Source: an uncultured Bacteroides sp. (GTDB taxonomy: Bacteria; Bacteroidota; Bacteroidia; Bacteroidales; Bacteroidaceae). Taken from it: a DNA stretch of 38,528 nt. Under the pieces are notes generated by a model that saw only the letters and a program-made list of their open reading frames with translations, made no database searches and had not been told where the DNA came from. The stretch lies in NCBI GenBank assembly GCA_947074205.1, contig CAMTOQ010000027.1:1-38528 (forward strand), read 5' to 3'. Below are positions 7,426 through 15,806 of this stretch, one piece after another. Both the position numbers and the translations under genes were made by a program. The first letter of the stretch is position 1; each line of letters starts with the position of its first letter.

Positions 7426-10400
7426 ATGAAACAGCTCTTATTCGTTGGATGGCTACTATTGATGCAGCTGGTCGCTTCGGTGGCCGGCAATAACGGAACA
7501 ACGCAGGATGTACGCCACCTGCTTGCAGCACAAACCATTGGTGAGGCAGGCGATAGCAATGCCGCATGCCAACAGTGGGTAGACTCGGTGATGAATACCC
7601 TCAGCACCGAGGAGAAGGTGGGACAGCTCTTTGTCTACACCATCGAACCTTCCATGGTGAGCCGAAACATAGACCTGCTACAACGTGTAGTGGGCGACTA
7701 TAAGGTGGGCGGATTGCTCTTCTCGGGGGGAACCATCGAGAACCAAGTACAGCTCACCAATCTGGCTCAGCTCACCGCCAACGTGCCGCTGCTCATCACC
7801 TTCGATGGCGAATGGGGGCTAGCAATGCGCCTCAAGGAGACACCTAGTTTTCCTCGCAACATGGTGCTGGGCTGCATCGAAGACAATAGTCTGCTCTACG
7901 AATATGGCAAAGAGGTGGCACGTCAGTGCAAAGAGATAGGGGTGCAGGTCAACTTCGCTCCTGTGGCCGATGTTAATATCAACCCCAAGAATCCCGTTAT
8001 CAATACCCGCTCGTTTGGCGAAAACCCCAAGCGTGTCACCGACAAGGTGGTGGCCTACAGTCTGGGACTGGAGCACAACGGTGTACTGGCGGTAGCCAAA
8101 CATTTCCCCGGTCACGGCGACACCAACGTAGATTCGCACAAGGCTCTACCCACCCTTCCCTTCAACCGTCAGCGTTTGGATAGCATCGAGCTTTATCCCT
8201 TCCGCGAGATGGTGCAATATGGGGTGAGTGGCGTGATGGTGGGCCATCTATTTGTGCCTGCCCTCGAGCCAAAGAACAATCTGCCTTCATCGCTTTCGCA
8301 CAACATTGTGCAAGGTATGCTAGTCGATACCCTCGGCTTCAAAGGGCTCATCTTTACCGATGCCTTGGCCATGAAAGGAGTATCGGGACACGCTAACGTC
8401 TGCCTCAAAGCTCTGATGGCGGGCAATGACATGGTACTGACTCCACCCACCGTGAAGCGTGAGCTAGATGGTGTGATCGATGCCGTGAAGCGTGGCGAGA
8501 TGCCGATGAGTCTGCTCAACGAGAAGTGTCGCAAGGTGCTTACCTACAAATATATGTTGGGCCTCAACCAACGCAAGGAGATCGATCTGACCAATATCAA
8601 CGCACGCATCAACACACCTACTACGCGCGACTTGATGCGCCGACTAGAGACAGCATCTATCACACTGCTAAAGAATAGCGACAACCTATTGCCGCTGCCC
8701 ACTCAACAAGAAAACCCGGTGTTGCTACTCGAGATTGGTACTCCCGAGGCTTTCAACCCACTAGCCGAGAAGATAAAGGAGTTCAATAAGGTGAAGCGCA
8801 TCCGTGTGCATAGCGGCATGAACGAAGCCGAGGTGCTACGAGATATCGCCTTCTACCCACAAGTCATTGTAGCGGTGGGCGAACAGAAACCAGCCGGTTT
8901 CGAACCTTTCCTCAATAAACTGATGGCAAAGAAGGATGTACCACCCGTAACGATGATCTACTTCACCCCGGCGCGCACCATGCTACAGCTTCCTGCGGCT
9001 ACCCGCAAGGCACAAGCAGTGTTGCTGGCCCACAGCCGCAGCAGCGAGGTGATGAAATACAGCGCCGCCATTTTGTTTGGCCGTGCACGTGTGGACGGTA
9101 GACTCTCGGCCAGCGTAGGCACACTGTTTGCCGAAGGGGCAGGTATCACAATTGGCCCCGAAGCGCCTGTGATGTCCTCTCCAGGAACGATATTGGGCAA
9201 GATGGTTCAGCCCGCCCTTCGTCAGATGAAGGTGGATGAAACCGACCTACCCGAGGCTGCTCCCCTAGTAGAGGAGCAATCTTTCTTATTAGAAGATATG
9301 GAGATAGACCCCACACAAGCGCAAGGCTTAGAGGGGATTGATGAGATTGTGTTAGAGGGACTGAACGAGAGTGCTTTCCCCGGCTGCCAGGTGGTAGTAC
9401 TCAAAGACGGAAAGAAGATTTACGACAAGGCTTTTGGCACGATGGCGGGAGATGGAAGCGACTCGGTAACGATATCGACACTCTACGATGTGGCTTCGCT
9501 AACCAAGACGAGCGCCACGCTACTAGCGGTGATGAAGCTCTACGATGAAGGAAAGTTGAACCTCACCGACCCTATATCCAAACATCTGCCTTGGCTCAAA
9601 GGAACGGACAAGGCGGCCATCACGGTGCAAGAGTTACTCTACCACCAGTCGGGACTCCCTGCCAGCATCAACTTCTACATCGACCTGATCGATAAGGAGA
9701 GCTACGAGGGAAATCTCTTCTCGAACAAGCGTACGCCCAAACATACTGTGATGCTAGGACGCAACTCCTGGGGCAATGCCAAACACAAGTTCCTACCCGA
9801 ATATGCCAGTAAGGTGCGCACCGATAGCCACACCACGCAGGTGAACGATGAGCTTTGGATCACGCCAAGCTTCAACGAGGTGATGCGCCAAAAGATAGTA
9901 GATGCAAAGTTGGGCCCCAAGCGCTACCGCTATAGCGACATCAGCTTTGTGCTGCTTCACTATATTGCCGAGAAGATTAGCGGTGAGTCGCTAGACAACT
10001 ACCTAGCCAAGAACTTCTACGAACCAATGGGGCTGCATCAAACGGGCTTCCAACCCTTGAACCATTTTGAGAAGGCAGCCATAGCGCCATCGGCCTATGA
10101 CCAGTTCTTCCGCAAACAAGTGGTACAAGGTTTTGTACACGATGAAACAGCTGCTCTTCATGGCGGAGTTGCCGGAAGTGCCGGCCTCTTCTCCACCGCG
10201 CAAGAGATAGCTTGCATCTATCAGATGCTACTCAATGAAGGAGAATGGAACGGCAAGCGCTATCTTAGTGCATCGACCTGCCAGCTCTTCACCGGCAAAC
10301 GCTCGTCCACCAGTCGCCGTGGCCTCGGCTTCGACCGACCCGATGTGAAGGACCCACAGAAGAGCCCTTGCGCAGAGAATGCTCCCGGTAGCACCTTTGG

Positions 10401-10563
10401 CCACACCGGCTTTACAGGCACTTGTGTATGGGCCGATCCGACTCACAACATCGTATATGTGCTCCTTAGCAACCGCACCTACCCTAGCGTGCTCAACCGC
10501 AAGTTTAGTCAGCTCAACATCCGCCCCAGAATTCAAGAGGTGATTTACAATACCGTGAAGTAG
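7426..10563 (+). CDS. GH3 beta-N-acetylhexosaminidase fused to class C beta-lactamase-like serine hydrolase
   Basis: This is a 1045-residue exported protein (signal peptide to about residue 21). Residues ~50-390 are a GH3 NagZ-type domain with KHFPGHGDTNVDSH (from Lys225) and FTDALAMKG, where Asp312 is the likely nucleophile; ~400-600 resembles the GH3 C-terminal domain; ~645-1040 is a beta-lactamase/penicillin-binding-like serine hydrolase with SLTK (Ser691, Lys694), YSD (Tyr836) and HTG (His993). The family is known in Bacteroidetes. The likely role is trimming cell-wall muropeptides or other amino-sugar glycans in the periplasm, with the second domain hydrolysing peptide or ester bonds. 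It follows the nucleotidase pair by 61 nt without a terminator, so it is probably in their operon. It ends at a strong terminator. Drug-degrading activity should not be assumed. Confidence 0.9.
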   Translation: MKQLLFVGWLLLMQLVASVAGNNGTTQDVRHLLAAQTIGEAGDSNAACQQWVDSVMNTLSTEEKVGQLFVYTIEPSMVSRNIDLLQRVVGDYKVGGLLFSGGTIENQVQLTNLAQLTANVPLLITFDGEWGLAMRLKETPSFPRNMVLGCIEDNSLLYEYGKEVARQCKEIGVQVNFAPVADVNINPKNPVINTRSFGENPKRVTDKVVAYSLGLEHNGVLAVAKHFPGHGDTNVDSHKALPTLPFNRQRLDSIELYPFREMVQYGVSGVMVGHLFVPALEPKNNLPSSLSHNIVQGMLVDTLGFKGLIFTDALAMKGVSGHANVCLKALMAGNDMVLTPPTVKRELDGVIDAVKRGEMPMSLLNEKCRKVLTYKYMLGLNQRKEIDLTNINARINTPTTRDLMRRLETASITLLKNSDNLLPLPTQQENPVLLLEIGTPEAFNPLAEKIKEFNKVKRIRVHSGMNEAEVLRDIAFYPQVIVAVGEQKPAGFEPFLNKLMAKKDVPPVTMIYFTPARTMLQLPAATRKAQAVLLAHSRSSEVMKYSAAILFGRARVDGRLSASVGTLFAEGAGITIGPEAPVMSSPGTILGKMVQPALRQMKVDETDLPEAAPLVEEQSFLLEDMEIDPTQAQGLEGIDEIVLEGLNESAFPGCQVVVLKDGKKIYDKAFGTMAGDGSDSVTISTLYDVASLTKTSATLLAVMKLYDEGKLNLTDPISKHLPWLKGTDKAAITVQELLYHQSGLPASINFYIDLIDKESYEGNLFSNKRTPKHTVMLGRNSWGNAKHKFLPEYASKVRTDSHTTQVNDELWITPSFNEVMRQKIVDAKLGPKRYRYSDISFVLLHYIAEKISGESLDNYLAKNFYEPMGLHQTGFQPLNHFEKAAIAPSAYDQFFRKQVVQGFVHDETAALHGGVAGSAGLFSTAQEIACIYQMLLNEGEWNGKRYLSASTCQLFTGKRSSTSRRGLGFDRPDVKDPQKSPCAENAPGSTFGHTGFTGTCVWADPTHNIVYVLLSNRTYPSVLNRKFSQLNIRPRIQEVIYNTVK

Positions 10564-10581
10564 ATCAAGTTCCCATTGGCA

Positions 10582-10660
10582 GTAGTGGCACAGCCTGCTG
10601 TGCTGTCCAATAAAGCGTCCAACAACACGTCCTATACTGCATAAATGCAAATACGTCCAA
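10582..10660. repeat. decayed copy of the 23243-23365 palindromic repeat
   Basis: GTAGTGGCACAGCCTGCTGT at 10582 onward mirrors the arm of the 23243-23365 element, including a GCACAGC/GCTGTGC stem with 2-nt loop. It is followed by GTCCAACAACACGTCC (10617-10632), which is the exact reverse complement of 23325-23340. The order of arm and core is the same in both, so this looks like a worn relative in opposite orientation. Confidence 0.55.
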
Positions 10661-10703
10661 CCACACGCTTATCTCGCGTACAGTTGGACGTATTTGTATT
10701 TTT
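10648..10703 (+). terminator. strong terminator after the GH3/beta-lactamase gene
   Basis: A perfect 14-bp stem, CAAATACGTCCAAC (10648-10661) and its complement (10683-10696), has an inner ACGC/GCGT stem and is followed by TATTTTTTTG. It lies between convergent genes and starts inside the decayed repeat. Confidence 0.9.
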
Positions 10704-10721
10704 TTGTGTCTAAGAGGAGAG

Positions 10722-11198
10722 TTATCTTCTAGTAGGCTCTACCCCATAGCTATACTCCATAGCAAAGTCATTGCTAATGCCACCATCCTTATATAGGTAG
10801 TTGGCTTTGAAGTCGAATTTATAAAAATAAGCAGAATTTGGAACAAAAATATTGTTGTTAGCATCCACGATATTGATTACAGCTAGGCGACCATTGCCTG
10901 GGTTGTTTGGGTCCATTTCAATAGAACGTACTCTAGTAGCCAGAGTCTTCAAAGTAGTGGTATTGGCAGGGTCGTTGGTACGCTTCGTGTAGCTCATGCA
11001 ACGAATCTTCAAGTCGATAAGTTTTGCATCGCTGGGATACACCTCAAAAGGAAGCTTCAACTGCCCATTGGCATCGAAGGCATAGATTTTCGAATTGTCT
11101 ACAATAATTTCAAAGTCATCACCTTCCTTGCTGCCACAAGCCGATAATGATACCATCAGCACAGTAACCACAAATAATAGATAGCTTAATTTTCTCAT
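10722..11198 (-). CDS. small lipoprotein, family shared with 12631 and 13135 genes
   Basis: This is a 158-residue protein with a clear lipoprotein signal (lipobox LSAC, Cys21) and then an acidic, beta-rich mature part. No known domain is recognised. It shares a pattern with the proteins at 12631-13101 and 13135-13641: an N-terminal 'FxIxVxxxxxYxxD' strand, an internal proline-containing strand (FEVYPSDAKLIDL), and a C-terminal 'hhhhhVDxxxNxhVPxxxYxYKhxF' block (here AVINIVDANNNIFVPNSAYF). Cysteine spacing suggests only lipidation. It lies downstream of the ROK kinase on the same strand, separated by a hairpin terminator (11254-11286), with no obvious promoter of its own, so read-through is possible. 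Function is unknown; it should be anchored in the outer or inner membrane on the periplasmic or surface side. Confidence 0.75.
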   Translation of the reverse strand: MRKLSYLLFVVTVLMVSLSACGSKEGDDFEIIVDNSKIYAFDANGQLKLPFEVYPSDAKLIDLKIRCMSYTKRTNDPANTTTLKTLATRVRSIEMDPNNPGNGRLAVINIVDANNNIFVPNSAYFYKFDFKANYLYKDGGISNDFAMEYSYGVEPTRR

Positions 11199-11253
11199 AA
11201 ATATAATTGTAATTGGTTTTAGTTCAATTGCGTGTTGTCTGTGTGTTTTCTAA

Positions 11254-11286
11254 TAAAAAGGAGGATAGTCAACGTATCCTCCTCTT
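11254..11286 (-). terminator. terminator after ROK kinase
   Basis: A perfect 9-bp stem AGGAGGATA/TATCCTCCT (11259-11267 with 11275-11283) is followed on the minus strand by TTTTTATT. Confidence 0.85.
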
Positions 11287-11315
11287 TGTATTATCTTTTT
11301 AGGTAGGCTAATCTC

Positions 11316-12293
11316 TTACAGCTCTTTCAACTCCCAAGCCAAAGCACTTGCACCCAATACGGCTGCATCAGCATCTTTCAACTCAGAAACGAGCAATTTA
11401 GTTTTGCCTCTAAAGATGGCAAGCACATTGTCTTCCATCGACTTATGAATAGGTTTCATGATATAGTCGCCCGACTTAGCTAGACCACCAAATAGCACGA
11501 TAGCTTCGGGGCTAGAGAAAGCAATGAAATCGGCTAGCGCTTCGCCCAAGATGTTACCAGTAAATTGGAAGATCTCTTGTGCCAATAGGTCGCCTTGAAC
11601 AGCTGCATCGTATACATCTTTCGACGTGATATTATCAGGATTGATCTTGCGCAACAAGCTCTCTTCGGTGCGTGCTGTCAAGAACTCACGAGCAGTGCGA
11701 GCCAAACCAGTGGCCGAGCAGTAAGTTTCCAAACAGCCGTGACGGCCACAACCGCATAGACGACCATTACCGCGACGCATGATGACATGGCCTAGCTCAC
11801 CGGCAAAACCGTCGTGACCATATACCACTTGTCCGTTGATAACGATACCGCTACCTACACCTGTACCAAGGGTAATCATGATAAAGTCTTTCATACCACG
11901 AGCTGCACCGTAAGTCATTTCGCCTACTGCTGCTGCATTGGCATCGTTGGTCAGAGCCGTAGGAATACCTAGGCGATCTTCGAACATATTGGCCAAGTGG
12001 ATGATACCTTTCCAAGGAAGGTTGGGTGCGAACTCTATGGTTCCGCTATAATAATTGCCATTAGGGGCACCGATACCGATACCTTTAATCTTTTCTACCC
12101 CACCTTGCTCTATGATGAGTGGAAGCAAGTTTTTGCAAACTTCGTCTACATAGTCTTCTACTGCTTCATGGGTTTGTGTTTTTATCGATCCGCTCGAAAC
12201 GATGTTGCCGCGGGCATCTACAATGCCAAAGACGGTGTTAGTTCCGCCTATGTCTATCCCCACTACGTAGGGCTTTTCCATCTTAGAATTCAT
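11316..12293 (-). CDS. ROK-family sugar kinase (glucokinase-like)
   Basis: This is a 325-residue cytoplasmic kinase of the ROK (repressor, ORF, kinase) family without the helix-turn-helix of the repressor members. Motifs: GIDIGGTNTVFGIVD (phosphate binding, from Gly12), LTNDANAAAVGE with the catalytic Asp, TLGTGVGSGIV, FAGELGHV (sugar-binding Glu and zinc His) and the cysteine cluster CGCGRHGCLE. Bacteroides species use ROK kinases (RokA) as their hexokinase for glucose and N-acetylglucosamine, so that role is likely here; the exact sugar is not shown. It has a textbook promoter (12346-12377) and its own terminator. Flanking lipoprotein genes on the same strand have no evident metabolic tie to it. 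Confidence 0.93.
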   Translation of the reverse strand: MNSKMEKPYVVGIDIGGTNTVFGIVDARGNIVSSGSIKTQTHEAVEDYVDEVCKNLLPLIIEQGGVEKIKGIGIGAPNGNYYSGTIEFAPNLPWKGIIHLANMFEDRLGIPTALTNDANAAAVGEMTYGAARGMKDFIMITLGTGVGSGIVINGQVVYGHDGFAGELGHVIMRRGNGRLCGCGRHGCLETYCSATGLARTAREFLTARTEESLLRKINPDNITSKDVYDAAVQGDLLAQEIFQFTGNILGEALADFIAFSSPEAIVLFGGLAKSGDYIMKPIHKSMEDNVLAIFRGKTKLLVSELKDADAAVLGASALAWELKEL

Positions 12294-12345
12294 GATACTG
12301 TATTGTTTAAAGGATTAAATATTAGGTGTTAGTTTTTCAGTGAGG

Positions 12346-12377
12346 CAAAAATACAGAAACTACTGTGAGCCTGCAAA
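12346..12377 (-). promoter_or_regulatory. ROK kinase promoter
   Basis: On the minus strand, TTTG (12377-12374), exactly 20 nt, then TATTTTTG (12353-12346), a full match to the Bacteroidota consensus. The ATG lies 53 nt downstream. Confidence 0.8.
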
Positions 12378-12484
12378 GATATTTTAGGAAAAAGTATCTT
12401 ATAATAATGAATTTTTATCCCAAATGGCGGAATGAACGATGAATTGTAAGAGAGCTATGATGAGGAGCTTAGCCCCTTCGTACT

Positions 12485-12527
12485 AAAAAATAAAAACCGC
12501 CACTCCCTTTTTATTGGAAGCAGCGGC
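12485..12527 (-). terminator. terminator after lipoprotein pair
   Basis: On the minus strand CCGC-TG-CTTCC pairs with GGGAG-TG-GCGG (one internal TG/TG mismatch, one G-T pair) around an A-rich loop, followed by TTTTTATTTTTT. Confidence 0.75.
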
Positions 12528-12630
12528 CTTGTTTAGTATGATTAATTGGTTGATTTCTTTTATTTAGAAGTTGGCACACTTCGCTTCAAAACAACTAGTA
12601 TTTCGTTCAGAATAACCGATGGGTCTATTA

Positions 12631-13101
12631 TTATTCTTGCGTTTCTATTCCCAGCATCAGCTGCACGCCAAAATAGATGCTGTGGTCAACTCCCTGACTA
12701 AGGCAGCAATTAACGAAGTTCAATTCATACTTATCTCCGGAGCTAGGTAGCAGCCAATTCTTACGAGTGTCATAAATGCCTAAAGTGGCAATGTAGTAGC
12801 CCGGCTTCTCTGCCTTGGTTATCGACTTGATAGCAAGTTCTAAGCCGGTGTATCGAGGGTTGGCAGGAATCTCTTCTAGCCTAATGGACTCCAAATAGAT
12901 TTTACTAATATCTGTTTCAGGTGGATTTACAATAAACACCACTTCAGTTTCTGCATTAGAATCCATCACATACACTTTAGGTTCTATAGCAAATGAGCAT
13001 TTTGATTCATCGGAACTGTTACCACTATCACAGCTGCTAAACAGCGCCAAGGAGAGTAGCATCACTAAAGATAAAAGTTTTTGTTTCGTTTTCATATTCA
13101 T
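12631..13101 (-). CDS. small lipoprotein, second family member
   Basis: This is a 156-residue lipoprotein (lipobox FSSC, Cys24; an alternative start at Met3 would also work). The mature part begins with a Ser/Asp-rich linker, then CSFAIEPKVYVMDSNAETEV, FIVNPPETDISKIYL and the C-terminal block ATLGIYDTRKNWLLPSSGDK followed by YELNF. These line up with the same places in the proteins at 10722 and 13135. It differs by having two adjacent extra cysteines (NCC) near residue 130. It lies 33 nt after the 13135-13641 gene and probably shares its promoter, with a hairpin terminator downstream. No function is recognised. Confidence 0.75.
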   Translation of the reverse strand: MNMKTKQKLLSLVMLLSLALFSSCDSGNSSDESKCSFAIEPKVYVMDSNAETEVVFIVNPPETDISKIYLESIRLEEIPANPRYTGLELAIKSITKAEKPGYYIATLGIYDTRKNWLLPSSGDKYELNFVNCCLSQGVDHSIYFGVQLMLGIETQE

Positions 13102-13134
13102 AAAGATTGATAGTACAATATATTATATATTTCT

Positions 13135-13641
13135 CTAGATATCATCATCAAGGCCATAGTAGAGACCGGTGCTAAATTCACCTGTGCGATACTTATCTTC
13201 TATTTGCAGATAGGTCTTATTGAATTCTAGTTTGTACTTATACTTAGCGTCGGGCACGAGGCGATTGCCAGATCCATCGACTACACCTAGAGTCACAGCC
13301 CACAATGGTTCTTGGGCATAGATTTGTTCCAATGATAGAATAGCCAGTTTCCAACGCAACTCAAAGTCGGGGTCGGTAGAGAAGGCTTCATAGTTCAAAG
13401 TAGTGACACCCAGCTGCGACATCTCGATTGCTACATCGGGATTAACATAGACGGTTATTGTACAAGTAAGATCATCGGCCATCTTCACAAAACCGCCTTG
13501 CTCCAACACCACAAGCACTTCTGAGGGGTCAATGATAAGTTCATGTTTGTCATTATCATTGCTGCAAGATGTAAATAGAAAAGAGGTAAGCAGCGCCATT
13601 AAGGCACCAATTAGATATGCATTTATTCTCATCATGTTCAT
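13135..13641 (-). CDS. small lipoprotein, third family member
   Basis: This is a 168-residue lipoprotein (lipobox FTSC, Cys26). The mature protein starts HELIIDPSEVLVVLEQGG, carries a central strand CTITVYVNPDVAIEMSQLG and ends with the family block AVTLGVVDGSGNRLVPDAKY then KYKLEF. It is the best fit to the pattern shared with the 10722 and 12631 genes. It is first in a two-gene minus-strand operon, with a TACATTTG -7 box 22 nt upstream, and diverges from the export operon starting at 13793. The 151-nt gap could carry shared control. Function unknown; the short, beta-rich, single-domain layout is compatible with a surface or periplasmic accessory protein. Confidence 0.75.
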   Translation of the reverse strand: MNMMRINAYLIGALMALLTSFLFTSCSNDNDKHELIIDPSEVLVVLEQGGFVKMADDLTCTITVYVNPDVAIEMSQLGVTTLNYEAFSTDPDFELRWKLAILSLEQIYAQEPLWAVTLGVVDGSGNRLVPDAKYKYKLEFNKTYLQIEDKYRTGEFSTGLYYGLDDDI

Positions 13642-13663
13642 ATTTAGATAGTAAAGTTCTTAA

Positions 13664-13671
13664 CAAATGTA
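13664..13671 (-). promoter_or_regulatory. -7 box for lipoprotein pair
   Basis: TACATTTG on the minus strand (13671-13664) fits TAnnTTTG; a TTTA is found at about the -33 position, one base off consensus. Confidence 0.45.
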
Positions 13672-13792
13672 ATAACTTTTAGATACCCTCTAAACATTTA
13701 TTTTAAAAAAAATGATACTAACTGCAACTTTTGCTATATACCTTGCGTCTAATGGTGTAAATCGATAGAAAATCTTATATAAAAGAAACATT

Positions 13793-14509
13793 GTGATTAC
13801 CCTAAAAAACATCAATAAGACCTACTACAACGGAGCGCCGCTCCATGTACTGAAAGGCATCGACCTCGAGATTGGCAAGGGCGAGTTTGTTTCCATCATG
13901 GGCTCTTCGGGCTCGGGCAAGTCTACCCTACTCAACATCTTGGGGATTCTCGACAACTACGACGAGGGCGAGTACTACCTCAACGGCACACTTATCAAGA
14001 AGCTCAGCGAAAACAAGGCGGCCGAGTATCGCAACCGCATGATTGGGTTTATCTTCCAATCGTTCAACCTGATATCTTTTAAGAATGCCATGGAGAATGT
14101 GGCCCTGCCGCTGTTCTACCAAGGGGTGAACCGCAAGAAGCGCAACGCACTGGCACTGGAGTACCTCGATAAACTAGGTTTGAAAGATTGGGCGCACCAC
14201 ATGCCCAACGAGATGAGTGGTGGACAGAAACAGCGTGTGGCCATTGCCCGTGCCTTGATTACCCGTCCCGACATCATCCTAGCCGATGAGCCTACGGGTG
14301 CTTTGGATAGTAAGACATCGGTAGAGGTGATGCAAATCTTGAAAGATCTGCACGCTCAGGGAATGACCATTGTAGTGGTGACCCACGAAAGTGGTGTGGC
14401 CAACCAGACCGATAAGATTGTACACATCAAAGATGGTATCATCGAGCGTATCGAAGAGAATCTGAACCACGACGCGTCGCCTTTTGGCATCGACGGATTT
14501 ATGAAATAG
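13793..14509 (+). CDS. ABC exporter ATPase (MacB/LolD-type)
   Basis: This is a 238-residue ATP-binding subunit beginning with a GTG codon ([12 protein letters not shown] in literal translation); no better in-frame ATG exists upstream. Walker A is GSSGSGKST (37-45), the Q-loop FQSFNL, the signature MSGGQKQR, Walker [13 protein letters not shown] and the H-loop VVTHE. The LNILG…EYYLNG and [15 protein letters not shown] pattern places it in the MacB/LolD/FtsE group, which drives FtsX-type permeases that move substrates within the periplasm rather than across the inner membrane. It heads a five-gene operon with two permeases, an adaptor and a TolC-like channel. Only a poor promoter-like TATACCTTG is seen upstream. 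Substrate is unknown. Confidence 0.92.
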   Translation: MITLKNINKTYYNGAPLHVLKGIDLEIGKGEFVSIMGSSGSGKSTLLNILGILDNYDEGEYYLNGTLIKKLSENKAAEYRNRMIGFIFQSFNLISFKNAMENVALPLFYQGVNRKKRNALALEYLDKLGLKDWAHHMPNEMSGGQKQRVAIARALITRPDIILADEPTGALDSKTSVEVMQILKDLHAQGMTIVVVTHESGVANQTDKIVHIKDGIIERIEENLNHDASPFGIDGFMK

Positions 14510-14541
14510 CCTTGTAGCACCCACCTAATAATAGAATAACC

Positions 14542-15801
14542 ATGTTTGATATTTGGCAAGAGATATACAGCACCATCCGCCGCAACAAGCTGCGCACTGC
14601 CCTCACCGGGTTTGCCATCGCTTGGGGGATCTTCATGCTGATTGTGCTGCTGGGCGCGGGCAACGGACTGATTCATGCGTTTTCGGCAGAGACCGAGCGA
14701 CAAGACTACAACTCGATGAAGATATTTCCCGGACGCACCACCAAAGCATTTGATGGACTAAAGGAAGGGCGAAGCATAGAGTTCGACAACCGCGACGTCA
14801 CCTCTACTCAAGAGCAGTTTCACAATACTGTGAAGGAGATAGGCGCCAATGTACGACAAAGTTCACAAACGGTGAGTTTTGGACCGGAGTACATCAACAT
14901 TGGCTTGACCGGAGTCTACCCCAACACATTGGAGCTTGAATCGTTCTGGCACTACAGAGGGAGATTTCTCAACGAGCTAGACTTGAAGGAGCGACGCAAA
15001 GTCATCGTGCTACACAAGCGCACTGCCGAGGTGCTGTTCGACAAAAGCAAAACCGACCCCATAGGGCAGTTGGTCAACGTAAACGGTAATATGTTTAAGG
15101 TGGTGGGGCTGTACAACAGCAACGCAACTAGCGCCGACAACAACGGCCTAATACCTTATACCACCCTGCAAATCATCTATAACAAGGGAGATAAGCTAAA
15201 CAACTTCGCCTTTACCACAAAGGGGCTAGAAGATATGGCCAGCAGCGAGGCTTTCGAAGAGGATATGCGCAAAATGCTGGGCAGCCGCCACCGCTTCGAC
15301 CCTACCGATGATAGTGCAGTGTGGATATGGAACCGCTTTAAGCAGTATCTACAGAGCCAAGGAGCGATGAGCATACTGAGCACAGCCATCTGGGTGATTG
15401 GTATCTTTACGCTGCTTAGCGGCATTGTGGGGGTATCCAACATTATGCTCATCACCGTAAAGGAGCGCACACGCGAGTTTGGTATTCGCAAGGCATTGGG
15501 CGCAAAACCTCGTTCCATCCTCTTCCTTATTATAGTAGAGAGTGTGTTCATCACTACCTTCTTTGGTTACATAGGCATGGTGGCAGGCATTGGCGCCACC
15601 GAATGGATGGACAGCGCTTTTGGCAATCAGACGATGGACAACGGGATGTGGAGTTCTACCGTCTTCTCCGACCCCACCGTAGACCTAAAGATTGCTATCC
15701 AAGCCACGGTTACTCTTATCATTGCGGGCACGCTGGCTGGATTCTTCCCAGCACGCAAAGCCGTTCGCATCAGTCCTATTGAAGCACTTAGAGCCGATTA
15801 A
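14542..15801 (+). CDS. MacB-like FtsX-type permease, first of two
   Basis: This is a 419-residue permease. An N-terminal helix (RTALTGFAIAWGIFMLIVLL) is followed by a periplasmic MacB core domain (about residues 45-260), then the FtsX domain with three C-terminal helices and the conserved GVSNIMLITVKERTREFGIR segment. In known systems one ATPase dimer works with a permease dimer; here two different permeases (this and the next gene, six nt downstream) probably form a heterodimer. The periplasmic domain should meet the adaptor encoded at 17112. Likely jobs by family are export of a peptide, lipid or drug-like compound; the sequence does not tell which. Confidence 0.9.
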   Translation: MFDIWQEIYSTIRRNKLRTALTGFAIAWGIFMLIVLLGAGNGLIHAFSAETERQDYNSMKIFPGRTTKAFDGLKEGRSIEFDNRDVTSTQEQFHNTVKEIGANVRQSSQTVSFGPEYINIGLTGVYPNTLELESFWHYRGRFLNELDLKERRKVIVLHKRTAEVLFDKSKTDPIGQLVNVNGNMFKVVGLYNSNATSADNNGLIPYTTLQIIYNKGDKLNNFAFTTKGLEDMASSEAFEEDMRKMLGSRHRFDPTDDSAVWIWNRFKQYLQSQGAMSILSTAIWVIGIFTLLSGIVGVSNIMLITVKERTREFGIRKALGAKPRSILFLIIVESVFITTFFGYIGMVAGIGATEWMDSAFGNQTMDNGMWSSTVFSDPTVDLKIAIQATVTLIIAGTLAGFFPARKAVRISPIEALRAD

Positions 15802-15806
15802 CGATT

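Larger units (their letters stand above)
12294..12630. other. 337-nt intergenic region between ROK kinase and lipoprotein gene
   Basis: It holds the ROK promoter (12346-12377) and the terminator of the two lipoprotein genes (12485-12527). Nothing else convincing is seen between 12378 and 12484 or between 12528 and 12630; no ORF or RNA gene is evident. Confidence 0.6.

Noticed and set aside
7426..10563. A dedicated antibiotic-resistance beta-lactamase.
   Set aside because: The domain is fused to a GH3 hydrolase, has an HTG rather than the usual KTG, and matches the broad serine-hydrolase family found in cell-wall enzymes.
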